Positions 8,239-16,891 of a DNA stretch of 40,163 nt are shown here, in pieces. The stretch's first letter is position 1. Every line of letters begins with the position of its first letter. The translations under genes were made by a program, and so were the position numbers. Under the pieces are notes generated by a model that was not told the origin of the DNA, made no database searches, and worked only from the letters and a program-made list of their open reading frames with translations. The stretch covers positions 1 through 40,163 of the forward strand of contig JBFHFS010000042.1 of NCBI GenBank assembly GCA_041583495.1, read 5' to 3'. The DNA is from JBFHFS01 sp041583495 (GTDB lineage: Bacteria > Bacteroidota > Bacteroidia > Bacteroidales > Marinilabiliaceae).

Positions 8239-8462
8239 CGGATTGCCTCAGAAAATACCACCGGTTGAATTTACCCGAATAACACGGGTCCTTACTCGTT
8301 GTGGTGGGAGGCACCTGTTGGGTAATGGAACAGACAACTCCCCTTATTGCCCCCCCATTTCTTTCAACTTGCCCCGGCGATAAAATAAGCTATCACCCCG
8401 GGCAGACCGCCCTTGGCCGTTTGCCGGCCATTCGGCTACCTGACAAATACTATTTATTTCTT
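8239..8462. other. Structured intergenic DNA upstream of metH
   Basis: This stretch holds no convincing gene but is rich in paired segments. A nested hairpin runs from 8244 to 8313: TGCCTC/GAGGCA outside, ACCAC (8257-8261)/GTGGT (8301-8305), and ACCCG (8273-8277)/CGGGT (8285-8289) inside. Further on, a long stem closes TGCCCCGG against CCGGGCA around a GATA/TATC pair, with a GGCC-loop-GGCC hairpin near 8414-8430. I compared it by eye with S-box, cobalamin, FMN, glycine and RNase P conserved blocks and found no match on either strand. It could be a 3' UTR structure, an unrecognised leader, or an independent RNA. Confidence 0.45.
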
Positions 8463-8516
8463 TACCTTTGTTCCACAAAAAGATGGAGTCTCATTGAGAA
8501 TCACAGCAAAGGTAAA
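8461..8516. repeat. 10-base perfect inverted repeat containing a -7 element
   Basis: TTTACCTTTG (8461-8470) and CAAAGGTAAA (8507-8516) are exact reverse complements, 36 bases apart. The left arm contains a plus-strand TACCTTTG (8463-8470), the likely metH -7 element. The right arm contains the same element on the minus strand (8514-8507). Neither has an ideal -33 TTTG; CTGAC at 8440-8444 is a weak candidate for the plus-strand one. The pair could be an operator or face-to-face promoters. Confidence 0.5.
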
Positions 8517-8543
8517 CCTTCGTAAAAAACAAAAACCTAATCA

Positions 8544-8580
8544 CCTCTGTTCTTTTAAGCAAGAGGCTTTCTTCTTTTTT
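8544..8580 (+). terminator. Hairpin plus U-rich tract in the metH leader (possible attenuator)
   Basis: CCTCT (8544-8548) pairs with AGAGG (8562-8566) and is followed by CTTTCTTCTTTTTTT. It lies between the presumed metH promoter and the ATG at 8600. It may be a leaky or conditional terminator; the five-pair stem is short, so this is tentative. Confidence 0.35.
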
Positions 8581-8599
8581 TACGACGTCAATAAAAAGT

Positions 8600-11500
8600 A
8601 TGAGTAAAACTGAAATATTAAGACAGCTGGTTAAGGAAAGAGTATTGCTTTTGGATGGTGCCATGGGCAGTCTTATTCAGCAATACCAACTCAAGGAAGA
8701 GGATTACCGGGGGCAAGCATTTCTGCACCACGCCAAATCCCAGAAGGGGAACAATGATCTTCTCACCCTTTCCCGACCCGACATAATCACCGCCATCCAC
8801 GAACAATACCTGGAGGCCGGATCGGACATCATAGAAACCAACACCTTTAATGCCAACCGGATATCCCAGGCCGATTATGGCATGGAAGACCAGGTTGATG
8901 CCATCAACCTTCGTGCAGCGCAATTGGCCGCTGCGGCCGCTCAAAAATATTCCACCCCCCAAAAGCCCCGTTTTGTGGCGGGGTCGATGGGACCCACCAA
9001 CAAAACAGCTTCTCTTTCGCCCGATGTGAACAACCCCGGATACCGGGCCGTCACCTTCGACGATCTGGCGACTGTTTACGCCGAACAGGCATCCGGCCTC
9101 ATCGAAGGAGGAGCCAACCTTTTATTGTTGGAGACCATCTTTGACACCCTCAACGCCAAGGCAGCGCTTTTTGGCATCGGGCGGGAACTCAAGAGAAGAA
9201 ACCTCAGCGACTTTCCGGTAATGGTTTCGGTAACCGTTGCCGACGCCAGCGGGCGCACCCTTTCGGGCCAGACCCTGGAAGCTTTTCTGATCTCGGTCTC
9301 TCACTTTCCGCTCTTTTCCATCGGGCTCAACTGCTCCTTTGGAGCCAAAGATCTGCGCTCTTACGTAGAATCTCTGGGTCGGCAAAGCTCTCTGTTTATT
9401 AGCGCTTATCCCAACGCAGGGCTCCCCAACCAGTTTGGCGAATACGATGAGACCCCCGAGGAAATGGCGCCACAGATATTCAGGTACCTGAATCAGGGGT
9501 TGGTGAACATTATTGGAGGCTGTTGCGGCACCACGCCACAACACATCAAGGCCTTTGCCGGCTATATCAAAGAGGCCACCCCACACATACCACCCGTTCT
9601 TGAGCCTAAATCGCAGGTGAGCGGGCTCAATCCGCTGACCATAGAGAAACAGAGCAATTTCGTGAACGTTGGAGAACGCACCAATGTGGCCGGATCCCTT
9701 AAGTTTGCCCGCCTCATCAGGGAAGAACGTTACGAGGAAGCTCTTTTGGTGGCAAGCCACCAGGTGGAAGGAGGGGCCCAAATCATCGATGTGAACATGG
9801 ACGATGCCATGCTCGACGCCAAAAAGGAGATGGTCACCTTTTTAAACCTGTTGGCCGCCGAGCCTGATATCGCCGCCCTGCCCATAATGATCGATTCCTC
9901 AAAATGGGAGGTACTCGAGGCAGGCCTCAATTGTATTCAGGGAAAACCGGTGGTTAACTCCATCAGCCTGAAAGAGGGCGAAGAACCCTTTTTGAAGCAG
10001 GCGGCTGCCATCAGGGAGTATGGCGCCATGGTGGTGGTGATGGCCTTCGACGAGAAAGGCCAGGCCGACACCTACGAACGCCGCCTGGAGATTTGTCAAC
10101 GCGCTTACAACCTGCTCACCCAAAAGGCGGCCTTTCCTCCTCAGGACATCATCTTCGATCCAAATGTGCTGGCCATTGGCACCGGGATCGAAGCACACAA
10201 CAACTATGCGGTGGACTACATTAAGGCCACCCGCTGGATCAAAGAGAACCTGCCCTATACCAAGATTAGCGGCGGCGTCAGCAACCTCTCATTCTCGTTC
10301 AGAGGCAACAACCCCATACGGGAAGCCATTCATTCGGTGTTTCTTTACCACGCCATTGCGGCGGGCATGGACATGGGCATCGTAAACCCGGGTATGTTAC
10401 AAATCTACGACGACATCCCACCCGAATTACTGATATTGGTCGAAGACCTGGTTCTGAACCGACGCCCCGACGCCACCGAGCGCCTGATCGACGCCGCGGA
10501 AAGCTTTAAAGCCCAAAAGGGCCCCGAAGCCTCGGATAAAAAGAACCTCTGGCGGGAACTCCCCCTGGAGAAACGGCTTCATCATTGCCTGATAAAAGGA
10601 ATTAATGATTTCCTGGAAGAAGATCTGGCCGAGGCCCAAACCCAATATCCCTTTTCGCTGGACATCATAGAGGGTCCCCTCATGGATGGGATGAATATTG
10701 TAGGCACCCTGTTCGGCGAGGGCAAGATGTTTCTGCCCCAGGTAGTTAAGACAGCCAGGGTGATGAAAAAAGCCGTCGCCTGGCTTCAGCCATTTATCGA
10801 AAAGGAGAAGATGGCTTCGGGGAATCCCGTTTCCAAAAAGAAAAAAATACTCATGGCCACCGTTAAGGGGGATGTGCACGACATTGGAAAAAATATTGTA
10901 GGGGTCATCCTGGCCTGTAACAATTATGATGTGGTGGATCTGGGCGTGATGGTTCCTGCCGAAAAAATACTCAACGAAGCGGTCACCCAGGAAGCCGATA
11001 TCATCGGGCTGAGCGGCCTCATCACCCCTTCACTGGAAGAGATGACCAACGTGGCCCGGGAGATGGACCAAAGAGGGATGACTCAACCTTTACTGATTGG
11101 TGGAGCGACCACCTCAAAAGTCCACACGGCGGTGAAAATTGACCCCTTTTATTCAGGAACGGTGGTTTATGTCAAGGATGCGTCCATGAGCGCCCAGGTG
11201 GTAGGCTCGCTTCTTTCGGAAAAAGAAAAACACATTTATCCCGAAAAAATAAGCCAGGAATACGAAGCCCTCCGGGAGGCCAACAAAAACAAGAAAACCC
11301 GGAAATTCCTAAGCATTGATGAGGCCCAAAAAAGAAAATGGGTCACTACCTGGAACGAGAATACGATTGTCAAACCCAACCACCTTGGGATCAAGACTTT
11401 TAACAACTATCCCATTCATGAGATTGTGCCCTTCATCGACTGGACCTTCTTTTTTCATGCCTGGCAGCTTACGGGTAATTACCGCCACATAGAAACGGTT

Positions 11501-12337
11501 ACCGACCAGGCTTCCCGGGAAAAATGGCTGGAGACTTTCACCTCTAACGACGCCAAAAGAAAAGCAGAGGAAGCCCTGACCTTATATAAGGATGCCTGCT
11601 CCATGCTCGAGCGCATAGAAAAAGAGCAGATGCTGAAAGCACATGCGGTTATCGGCTTATATCCGGCCAACAGCACAGACAACGACATTGAGATCTACCA
11701 TGAAGACAACCCCCCGGTATTAAAAACGACTCTTCATTTCCTGCGTGAACAACAAATTAAGCAAGGGAAGGAGCATTTCTTTTGCCTGGCCGATTTTGTA
11801 GCCCCCAAAGAGAGTGGCCTCACCGATTACGTGGGCGGCTTTGCCGTAACCGCCGGTGACGGCATCGAGCCCTGGATAGAACATTTCGAAAAACAAGGCG
11901 ATGACTACAGCGCCATCCTCTTAAAATCGCTGGCCGACCGCCTGGCCGAAGCCCTTGCCGAGTTGATTCATTTCCGGGTTCGGCGGGAGTTTTGGGGATA
12001 CAACCCTGACGAAGCGTTCAACTACCACGACCTGATACGGGAACGCTACCGGGGCATCCGACCCGCGATTGGGTACCCCGCCTGCCCCGACCATAGTGAG
12101 AAACGGCTGCTTTTTGATCTCCTGGAGGTGGAAAAGCATACAGGCATCACCCTCACCGAGCACTTCAGCATGTACCCCAATGCATCGGTCAGCGGCATTT
12201 ACCTGGCCCACCCGGAAGCCATCTACTTTGGCCTGGGAAAGATAAAACGCGATCAGGTTGAGAAAGTGGCCCGAAAAAAGGATATGACCCCTGAGGAATT
12301 TGAGAAGTGGATCCCTACAAGCCTTGAATATAAATAG
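8600..12337 (+). CDS. metH: Cobalamin-dependent methionine synthase
   Basis: This cytosolic 1245-residue enzyme transfers the methyl group of 5-methyltetrahydrofolate to homocysteine through methylcobalamin. All four modules are present in order. The homocysteine-binding domain (about 1-325) has zinc ligands Cys245 (GLNCSFG) and Cys308/Cys309 (GGCCGTTPQHI). The pterin-binding barrel (about 345-610) has NVGERTNVAGS. The B12 domain (about 650-890) has the cobalt ligand His760 in GDVHDIGKNIV. The C-terminal reactivation domain (about 905-1245) binds S-adenosylmethionine through RPAIGYPACPDHSEK. The length equals the E. coli enzyme closely, so the gene looks intact. metF follows 65 bases downstream with no terminator, a logical pairing because MetF makes the methyl donor. 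Control may lie in the structured upstream region. Confidence 0.98.
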   Translation: MSKTEILRQLVKERVLLLDGAMGSLIQQYQLKEEDYRGQAFLHHAKSQKGNNDLLTLSRPDIITAIHEQYLEAGSDIIETNTFNANRISQADYGMEDQVDAINLRAAQLAAAAAQKYSTPQKPRFVAGSMGPTNKTASLSPDVNNPGYRAVTFDDLATVYAEQASGLIEGGANLLLLETIFDTLNAKAALFGIGRELKRRNLSDFPVMVSVTVADASGRTLSGQTLEAFLISVSHFPLFSIGLNCSFGAKDLRSYVESLGRQSSLFISAYPNAGLPNQFGEYDETPEEMAPQIFRYLNQGLVNIIGGCCGTTPQHIKAFAGYIKEATPHIPPVLEPKSQVSGLNPLTIEKQSNFVNVGERTNVAGSLKFARLIREERYEEALLVASHQVEGGAQIIDVNMDDAMLDAKKEMVTFLNLLAAEPDIAALPIMIDSSKWEVLEAGLNCIQGKPVVNSISLKEGEEPFLKQAAAIREYGAMVVVMAFDEKGQADTYERRLEICQRAYNLLTQKAAFPPQDIIFDPNVLAIGTGIEAHNNYAVDYIKATRWIKENLPYTKISGGVSNLSFSFRGNNPIREAIHSVFLYHAIAAGMDMGIVNPGMLQIYDDIPPELLILVEDLVLNRRPDATERLIDAAESFKAQKGPEASDKKNLWRELPLEKRLHHCLIKGINDFLEEDLAEAQTQYPFSLDIIEGPLMDGMNIVGTLFGEGKMFLPQVVKTARVMKKAVAWLQPFIEKEKMASGNPVSKKKKILMATVKGDVHDIGKNIVGVILACNNYDVVDLGVMVPAEKILNEAVTQEADIIGLSGLITPSLEEMTNVAREMDQRGMTQPLLIGGATTSKVHTAVKIDPFYSGTVVYVKDASMSAQVVGSLLSEKEKHIYPEKISQEYEALREANKNKKTRKFLSIDEAQKRKWVTTWNENTIVKPNHLGIKTFNNYPIHEIVPFIDWTFFFHAWQLTGNYRHIETVTDQASREKWLETFTSNDAKRKAEEALTLYKDACSMLERIEKEQMLKAHAVIGLYPANSTDNDIEIYHEDNPPVLKTTLHFLREQQIKQGKEHFFCLADFVAPKESGLTDYVGGFAVTAGDGIEPWIEHFEKQGDDYSAILLKSLADRLAEALAELIHFRVRREFWGYNPDEAFNYHDLIRERYRGIRPAIGYPACPDHSEKRLLFDLLEVEKHTGITLTEHFSMYPNASVSGIYLAHPEAIYFGLGKIKRDQVEKVARKKDMTPEEFEKWIPTSLEYK

Positions 12338-12402
12338 TTTATAGCCGAAAAACCGACCCGAGTCCAAGGCCCAATTAATAAACCCAACAGACCATTTACC
12401 CT

Positions 12403-13359
12403 ATGCCGACTGTCTCTCAATTAATTAGGGAAACCCAAAAACCCTCCTTCTCCTTCGAGTTACTTCCGCCGCTCAAAGGGAATAGCATTCGAAATGTATT
12501 CCGTACAATCGACAAGCTGATGGAGTTTAACCCCCTCTACATTAATATTACTTCCCACCGGGATGAAGTAACCTTTAAAAATATGGACAAAGGGCTTTTC
12601 GAGCGGAGGATCCTCCGGAAGCGGCCGGGTACTGTAGCGGTGGCCGCCTCCATTCAAAACACCTATAAGATTCCTGTTGTTCCCCACGTCATTTGCAGCG
12701 GGTTTACGCGCAGCGAGACCGAATATGCCCTCATCGACCTTAATTTTCTGGGTATTCACGATGCCTTACTTTTACGCGGAGACAGCTCGGCCCGCCATGC
12801 TTTCTTCAAACCCGAAGAGAACGGGAATGCTTATGCCATCGATCTCATCCATCAGGTAAACAATTTGAACAAAGGCCATTTTCTGGATGGCACAGTGATG
12901 GAACCTTTTGAGACTCCCTTTAGTTTTGGAGTGGCCGGTTATCCCGAAAAACACGAAGAAGCCCCCAATATCGACTCCGATATCTTCTGGTTAAAGCAGA
13001 AGGTTGAGGCAGGCGCCGAGTATGTGGTGACTCAGATGTTTTTCGACAACCAAAAATTCTTTGAGTTTGTTACACGATGTCGCCAGGCAGGCATAACAGT
13101 GCCCATAATACCGGGACTAAAGCCCATCACCATCCAGAACCAGCTCACCGTTCTACCCCGGATATTCCATGTAGATATTCCGGAAACACTGGCAGCCGAA
13201 ATACGCAAATGCAAATCCAACGAAGAGGTGGCCCGGGTGGGGACCGAATGGAGCACCATGCAGGCCCGCGACCTATTGGCCAAAGGATTCAACCTCCTGC
13301 ATTTTTACACCCTGATGGCAACCGAAAGTGTAAAACAAGTGGCCAGGGCCACCTTTTAA
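12403..13359 (+). CDS. metF: 5,10-methylenetetrahydrofolate reductase
   Basis: This 318-residue FAD enzyme reduces methylenetetrahydrofolate to 5-methyltetrahydrofolate, the substrate of the MetH enzyme encoded just upstream. The TIM-barrel family start FSFELLPPLKGN carries the conserved catalytic Glu. YINITSHRDEV, PHVICSGFTRSE, LLLRGD and the AGAEYVVTQMFFDNQKFFEFVTRCR/IIPGLKPI strands are typical. The length is normal for bacterial MetF. It is likely co-transcribed with metH. Nothing unusual was seen. Confidence 0.97.
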   Translation: MPTVSQLIRETQKPSFSFELLPPLKGNSIRNVFRTIDKLMEFNPLYINITSHRDEVTFKNMDKGLFERRILRKRPGTVAVAASIQNTYKIPVVPHVICSGFTRSETEYALIDLNFLGIHDALLLRGDSSARHAFFKPEENGNAYAIDLIHQVNNLNKGHFLDGTVMEPFETPFSFGVAGYPEKHEEAPNIDSDIFWLKQKVEAGAEYVVTQMFFDNQKFFEFVTRCRQAGITVPIIPGLKPITIQNQLTVLPRIFHVDIPETLAAEIRKCKSNEEVARVGTEWSTMQARDLLAKGFNLLHFYTLMATESVKQVARATF

Positions 13360-13496
13360 TCGGCTTGAGGCACTTACCCGGCAAAAAATGGTTCATAGCA
13401 CTTTACCCCCGGGTACTGAGAGGCACTAACCATAATCCAATTGGGCTCATCAGTGGCCACAGCCATTTCCAAAAAACAGTCCTTAGCATTTTAAGG

Positions 13497-14579
13497 TCAA
13501 AAGAAGGCTAAAGAAAGGCGCGTACCCAGGAGTTCAGCCACCTTGCCGTGAGCTTTAAGGCCAACACCAATACTCATTTGCGGCAGGGCTTTAAAATCAA
13601 TCGTGTAATACTGATACCAGGGAGCCTTGGTGGGATGCCCGCTCCAGATATAGAAACCCGCCATTTGTCCAAAGCTAAAACGACCCAGCAAAAAACGGTG
13701 CCCCAGCATGGTGCTGTATCGCGAACGGTCGAAAAAAAGAGTCGTTTCCCGGCTATTGTCCAATTCAGCCAAAGCACCTATATTCCAGGCATTTATTCGT
13801 CCAAACTGGCGCAGGTACTCACCAAACACACCCAGAACCAAATGGGCAGACTGGCCATCATCGGGCTCCTTCAACCCCACCATGAGGCCGGCATGCCAAC
13901 CTCTCATCCCGGTCTTGGGATCAAACGGCTTTATGGGAAAGGGAGGAGGCAAAGACTGTGCATCCACTTTCTTTTGTATTCCCACACCCAATGCGCCATA
14001 GTTTATCCCCAGATTGGGCTGGCTGGTTCCTCCATTGGAGAGGTGCTGAAAGGTTGCGGAAACATTCAGGGCCCAGACCTCTGATAACGGGAAACGGCCC
14101 ACCAATCCAATCATCAGAGGAAAGGAGAAGTGCGTACTGTAGGACAAATTCGATGGATTAGTGCCGGCATCAAAGGGATGGCTCAGATAACTGATTCCCA
14201 TACCGGCCCTAAGGTAAAGATTCGCCATTTCTGTTTGGGCCAGCTCTGGCTCCACATAAAACAGGGAGGAAAAGGCATGCCCCAGGGAAGCATGTCCAAA
14301 ATCGCGGTAATTCAAGGTCAAACCCAGGGAAGGATAACACTGACAAAGGCTGTAGGCTTTTTCCGACAAGAAACGCCAGGACCAATCAACATCCACCCCA
14401 TAAGGGTTGGTCCCTCTCAAATAGTCTATTTTTCGGGAATGAATCTCAATGCTTCCATAATAAGCGGTTGCCGCCACATAACGGACAGAAGCTCTCCGGC
14501 CCTGGGCAAAAACCAGAGAGAGGCCGCTCAGCCACCACGCAAGAAAGAAAACACCCCAATCCAAATGCCCCTTACTCAT
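13497..14579 (-). CDS. Acyloxyacyl hydrolase, PagL-like lipid A deacylase
   Basis: A 360-residue predicted outer-membrane beta-barrel with a signal peptide (about 1-26, ending LVFAQG). PagL-type enzymes remove an acyl chain from lipid A in the outer leaflet. The diagnostic block is FQHLSNGGTSQPNLGINYGALGVG, in which His179 and Ser181 match the PagL catalytic His and Ser of the H-x-S-N motif. Alternating hydrophobic strands (GAGMGISYLS-like, MIGLVGRF, LNVSATFQHLSNG) fit a barrel. The protein is longer than the short proteobacterial PagL, as is usual for the Bacteroidota branch, with extra strands on both sides. It stands alone, converging on metF and divergent from recX. Lipid A activity is inferred from the family. 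Confidence 0.83.
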   Translation of the reverse strand: MSKGHLDWGVFFLAWWLSGLSLVFAQGRRASVRYVAATAYYGSIEIHSRKIDYLRGTNPYGVDVDWSWRFLSEKAYSLCQCYPSLGLTLNYRDFGHASLGHAFSSLFYVEPELAQTEMANLYLRAGMGISYLSHPFDAGTNPSNLSYSTHFSFPLMIGLVGRFPLSEVWALNVSATFQHLSNGGTSQPNLGINYGALGVGIQKKVDAQSLPPPFPIKPFDPKTGMRGWHAGLMVGLKEPDDGQSAHLVLGVFGEYLRQFGRINAWNIGALAELDNSRETTLFFDRSRYSTMLGHRFLLGRFSFGQMAGFYIWSGHPTKAPWYQYYTIDFKALPQMSIGVGLKAHGKVAELLGTRLSLAFF

Positions 14580-14613
14580 CCTTAAAATGAATTAATTCTT
14601 TGAGGATATCCTA

Positions 14614-14658
14614 TGACAACAGGCGAAATAACTTTTAAGATCCGTATTGACAACAGGC
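14614..14658. repeat. Two 11-base direct repeats in the PagL-like gene's promoter region
   Basis: TGACAACAGGC occurs at 14614-14624 and again at 14648-14658, 34 bases apart (about three helical turns). The right copy abuts a minus-strand -7 element and the left copy falls in the presumed leader. This is a possible paired operator. Confidence 0.4.
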
Positions 14659-14665
14659 AAACCTA
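14658..14665 (-). promoter_or_regulatory. Candidate -7 element for the PagL-like gene
   Basis: The minus-strand sequence TAGGTTTG fits TAnnTTTG and would give a leader of about 70 bases. No well-spaced -33 element is visible. Confidence 0.35.
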
Positions 14666-14785
14666 ACCCCCGGGTAAAAATATTCAGGCCCAATGGGCGG
14701 TTCCAATCCTCTTCGTTTCATCTCTTTGACTTCGTTATCTCCAAAAATATAAGGTACAAAGGGCCAGCGAAGAAAACAAATTCCT

Positions 14786-14793
14786 TATTTTTG
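14786..14793 (+). promoter_or_regulatory. -7 element for recX
   Basis: TATTTTTG fits TAnnTTTG. It ends only 8 bases before ATG 14801, so the message would have almost no leader, or translation may begin at the next ATG (14810). Confidence 0.4.
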
Positions 14794-14800
14794 AGTATAA

Positions 14801-15274
14801 ATGAAGACGATGGATTATAAAAAAGCCCTCAACCGGTCGGCAGCCCTTTGTTCGAAGCAGGAGTACTGCTGTGCCGACCTTCAAAAGAAACATGAAACCT
14901 GGGGCGTTAGTCATGAGGACAGCGATAAAATTTTGGATTTTCTTACCAAAGAAAAATTTATTGACGAATCCAGATATGCCCGTTTTTTTGTGCGCGATAA
15001 ATTCAGGTTTAACCGATGGGGAAAGCAAAAGATTGGGTGGCAGCTCAAACAAAAAAGAATTCCACGTGAAATAATCAATGACGCTCTGACCAATATCCCC
15101 CGGGAAGAGTATCTTCAAACGCTCGAAGGGTTGGTGAACGAGAAAATGAAGCAATCCAAACATTCGGATTCGATTAAACTAAAGGCTGCGCTGATAAGAA
15201 ATGCGGCCTCCAAAGGATTTGAGTATGAGGTCATCATTCCGGTAGTGGAGCGATTATTGCAATCAGAATCATAA
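14801..15274 (+). CDS. recX: RecX-family regulator of RecA
   Basis: A small (157-residue) helical cytosolic protein. RecX proteins bind RecA filaments and limit recombinase activity. The family pattern is visible: an N-terminal CSKQEYCCADLQKKHETWG helix pair, then LDFLTKEKFIDESRYARFFVRDKFRFNRWGKQKIGWQLKQKRIPREIINDAL, and a third repeat near the C terminus. These form the expected tandem three-helix repeats. Start 14801 (MKTMDYKK) and 14810 (MDYKK) are both possible; the -7 element at 14786-14793 mildly favours 14810. It is not next to recA here, which is common in this phylum. Confidence 0.9.
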   Translation: MKTMDYKKALNRSAALCSKQEYCCADLQKKHETWGVSHEDSDKILDFLTKEKFIDESRYARFFVRDKFRFNRWGKQKIGWQLKQKRIPREIINDALTNIPREEYLQTLEGLVNEKMKQSKHSDSIKLKAALIRNAASKGFEYEVIIPVVERLLQSES

Positions 15275-15287
15275 ATACAACCCGAAA

Positions 15288-15364
15288 TAAGGACCTCCCG
15301 ATATCGGGCCCTTCTTGTTGAAAGGCTGGTGAATACCGCGATATCGGGATAAGATCCTGGTATT
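15288..15364. repeat. Palindrome and hairpin cluster between recX and the LPP20 gene
   Basis: CCCGATATCGGG (15297-15308) is a 12-base perfect palindrome flanked by AAGG/CCTT. CGATATCGGG recurs at 15339-15348. The second copy lies inside an AATACC (15332-15337)/GGTATT (15359-15364) stem that also holds GGAT-AAG-ATCC. It may terminate recX or bind a regulator; no strong T tract follows. Confidence 0.4.
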
Positions 15365-15416
15365 TCTAAAAAAATCGTTATATTTTTTGCCCCAAACGAC
15401 ACAGACTCCAAAGTAC

Positions 15417-16802
15417 ATGAAAACTTTTTTACCACTGCTCTTAACACTATTATTGACCATTCAGGCATTTCATAACGCCGACGCGGCCAAACCCAAATGG
15501 GTTAAGAAGCGGCCGTCGGAAAGAGATTATTATATTGGCATGGGATTCGCCGGCAAAACAGGCGATCAGAGTCTGGACTATGCCCGCCAGGCAAGGTCGA
15601 ACGCCATGAAAGAGCTGGCCTCGGAAATTGAAGTCTCTGTTTCGGCCAACTCACTGCTTCAACAGTTCGAAGACAATTATGCCTTCCGCGAAACTTTCCA
15701 GTCGGAGACCTCAACGTCGGTGGAGCAAAACCTTAAAGGCTACGAGATTCAGACCTGGGAAAACAAGCGCGAATACTGGGTAATGGTTCGGTTAAACAAA
15801 GACCGTTACCGACAACTGAAACAACAGGATTTAGACATGGCCAAGAGGATGGCCGCATCCTACTTGTACAGCGCCCGCCAGCAAGTGAAAGAGCTGGATA
15901 TCACCTCTGCGCTGGCCTCTTATTTTAAGGCCATCCAGGCACTGGAGAACCATCTGGAGGACGACCTATCCTATCTCACCCCGGAGGGAAGGATTCATTT
16001 CGGGACCGACATCCTGTCGGAACTTCAAAGCCTCTTTTCAAAACTAACCATTAAGGCTCAGGGCCCCTCTCATCTGGTGGAATTCTCAAAAAACATGGAG
16101 ACTCCCCTTACGGTGAAGGTGGCATATTTAAACGGCCCGGGAAACCCCGTTCCGGTAAATAACTTTCCTCTGAAATTTGAGTTCACTATGGGCGAGGGCA
16201 TTCTGCAAGGTCAGCAAGCCACAAACCCCGATGGTGAAGCCAGCTGCTACATTCAAAAATTGATTTCACACCGGAAAAAACAAGAGGTGACCGCCTCCTT
16301 TGATTACTCTTCGCTGTTAAAGCGCGAAAACGTAAGCAGTCCATTGGTCGGTTTTTTCATTCCGGGAGAGACCATTCCACGTACCGGCATTCCCATTGAG
16401 TTAAATAAGGCCAGGGCAGGATTTATGGCAGATGAAATAATCTTTGACACCCCTGCTCTCTCGGCCCCCTTCGCCAACCAACTGAAGTCCGAGCTTAACA
16501 ACCTCTTTTTTAATTTCACCGCCACGTCGGGGGAAGCCAAATACCTGGTTAAACTAACCGTAAAGTTCTCGGAAGGAGAAGTCAAAAAAGGAACGGGCTA
16601 CACGGTTTATTTGGTTTTTGCCGATTTATATTTTTCCATTCTCTCGCGGCCATCCAACACCGAAATATTCAACCAAGCCATCCTGGGGGTAAAAGGAATG
16701 CGTCCGGGAAGCTTCGATTACGCCCTCACCGAAGCACGGCAAAAACTACTGGAACGATTCAACCAGGAGATCATTCCCAAGCTGGAGACACTGGATTTAT
16801 AG
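15417..16802 (+). CDS. LPP20-domain exported protein
   Basis: A 461-residue exported protein of unknown function. I start at 15417, where MKTFLPLLLTLLLTIQAFHNADA makes a clean signal peptide; the upstream in-frame ATG at 15387 would add ten polar residues before it. There is no lipobox Cys, so the mature protein is not lipid-anchored despite the domain name. The LPP20-type alpha/beta domain spans about 35-150 (YYIGMGFAGK, YARQARSNAMKELASEIEVSV). A helical, TPR-like stretch follows (ALASYFKAIQALENHLEDD), then a beta-sandwich (about 215-300) resembling an Ig-like fold, with NPDGEASCYI. The C-terminal third contains a second alpha/beta region. It may be a periplasmic or outer-membrane assembly factor, but nothing in the neighbourhood fixes a role. 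Confidence 0.75.
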   Translation: MKTFLPLLLTLLLTIQAFHNADAAKPKWVKKRPSERDYYIGMGFAGKTGDQSLDYARQARSNAMKELASEIEVSVSANSLLQQFEDNYAFRETFQSETSTSVEQNLKGYEIQTWENKREYWVMVRLNKDRYRQLKQQDLDMAKRMAASYLYSARQQVKELDITSALASYFKAIQALENHLEDDLSYLTPEGRIHFGTDILSELQSLFSKLTIKAQGPSHLVEFSKNMETPLTVKVAYLNGPGNPVPVNNFPLKFEFTMGEGILQGQQATNPDGEASCYIQKLISHRKKQEVTASFDYSSLLKRENVSSPLVGFFIPGETIPRTGIPIELNKARAGFMADEIIFDTPALSAPFANQLKSELNNLFFNFTATSGEAKYLVKLTVKFSEGEVKKGTGYTVYLVFADLYFSILSRPSNTEIFNQAILGVKGMRPGSFDYALTEARQKLLERFNQEIIPKLETLDL

Positions 16803-16891
16803 AACGCCATGTCGACACAAAAAGGTCTTTGAGGGTTACCTTAAAACAAAAGAATCGCCTTTTAAGGCGGCCTCTTCAACCAGGGTCTCCT

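Noticed and set aside
8239..8599. SAM-I, cobalamin, FMN or glycine riboswitch, RNase P RNA
   Set aside because: The conserved sequence blocks of each are missing on both strands by eye; a covariance search is still needed.
8301..8607. Two short frames upstream of metH
   Set aside because: They cross paired, non-coding structure, lack recognisable sequence or start signals, and one overlaps the metH start.
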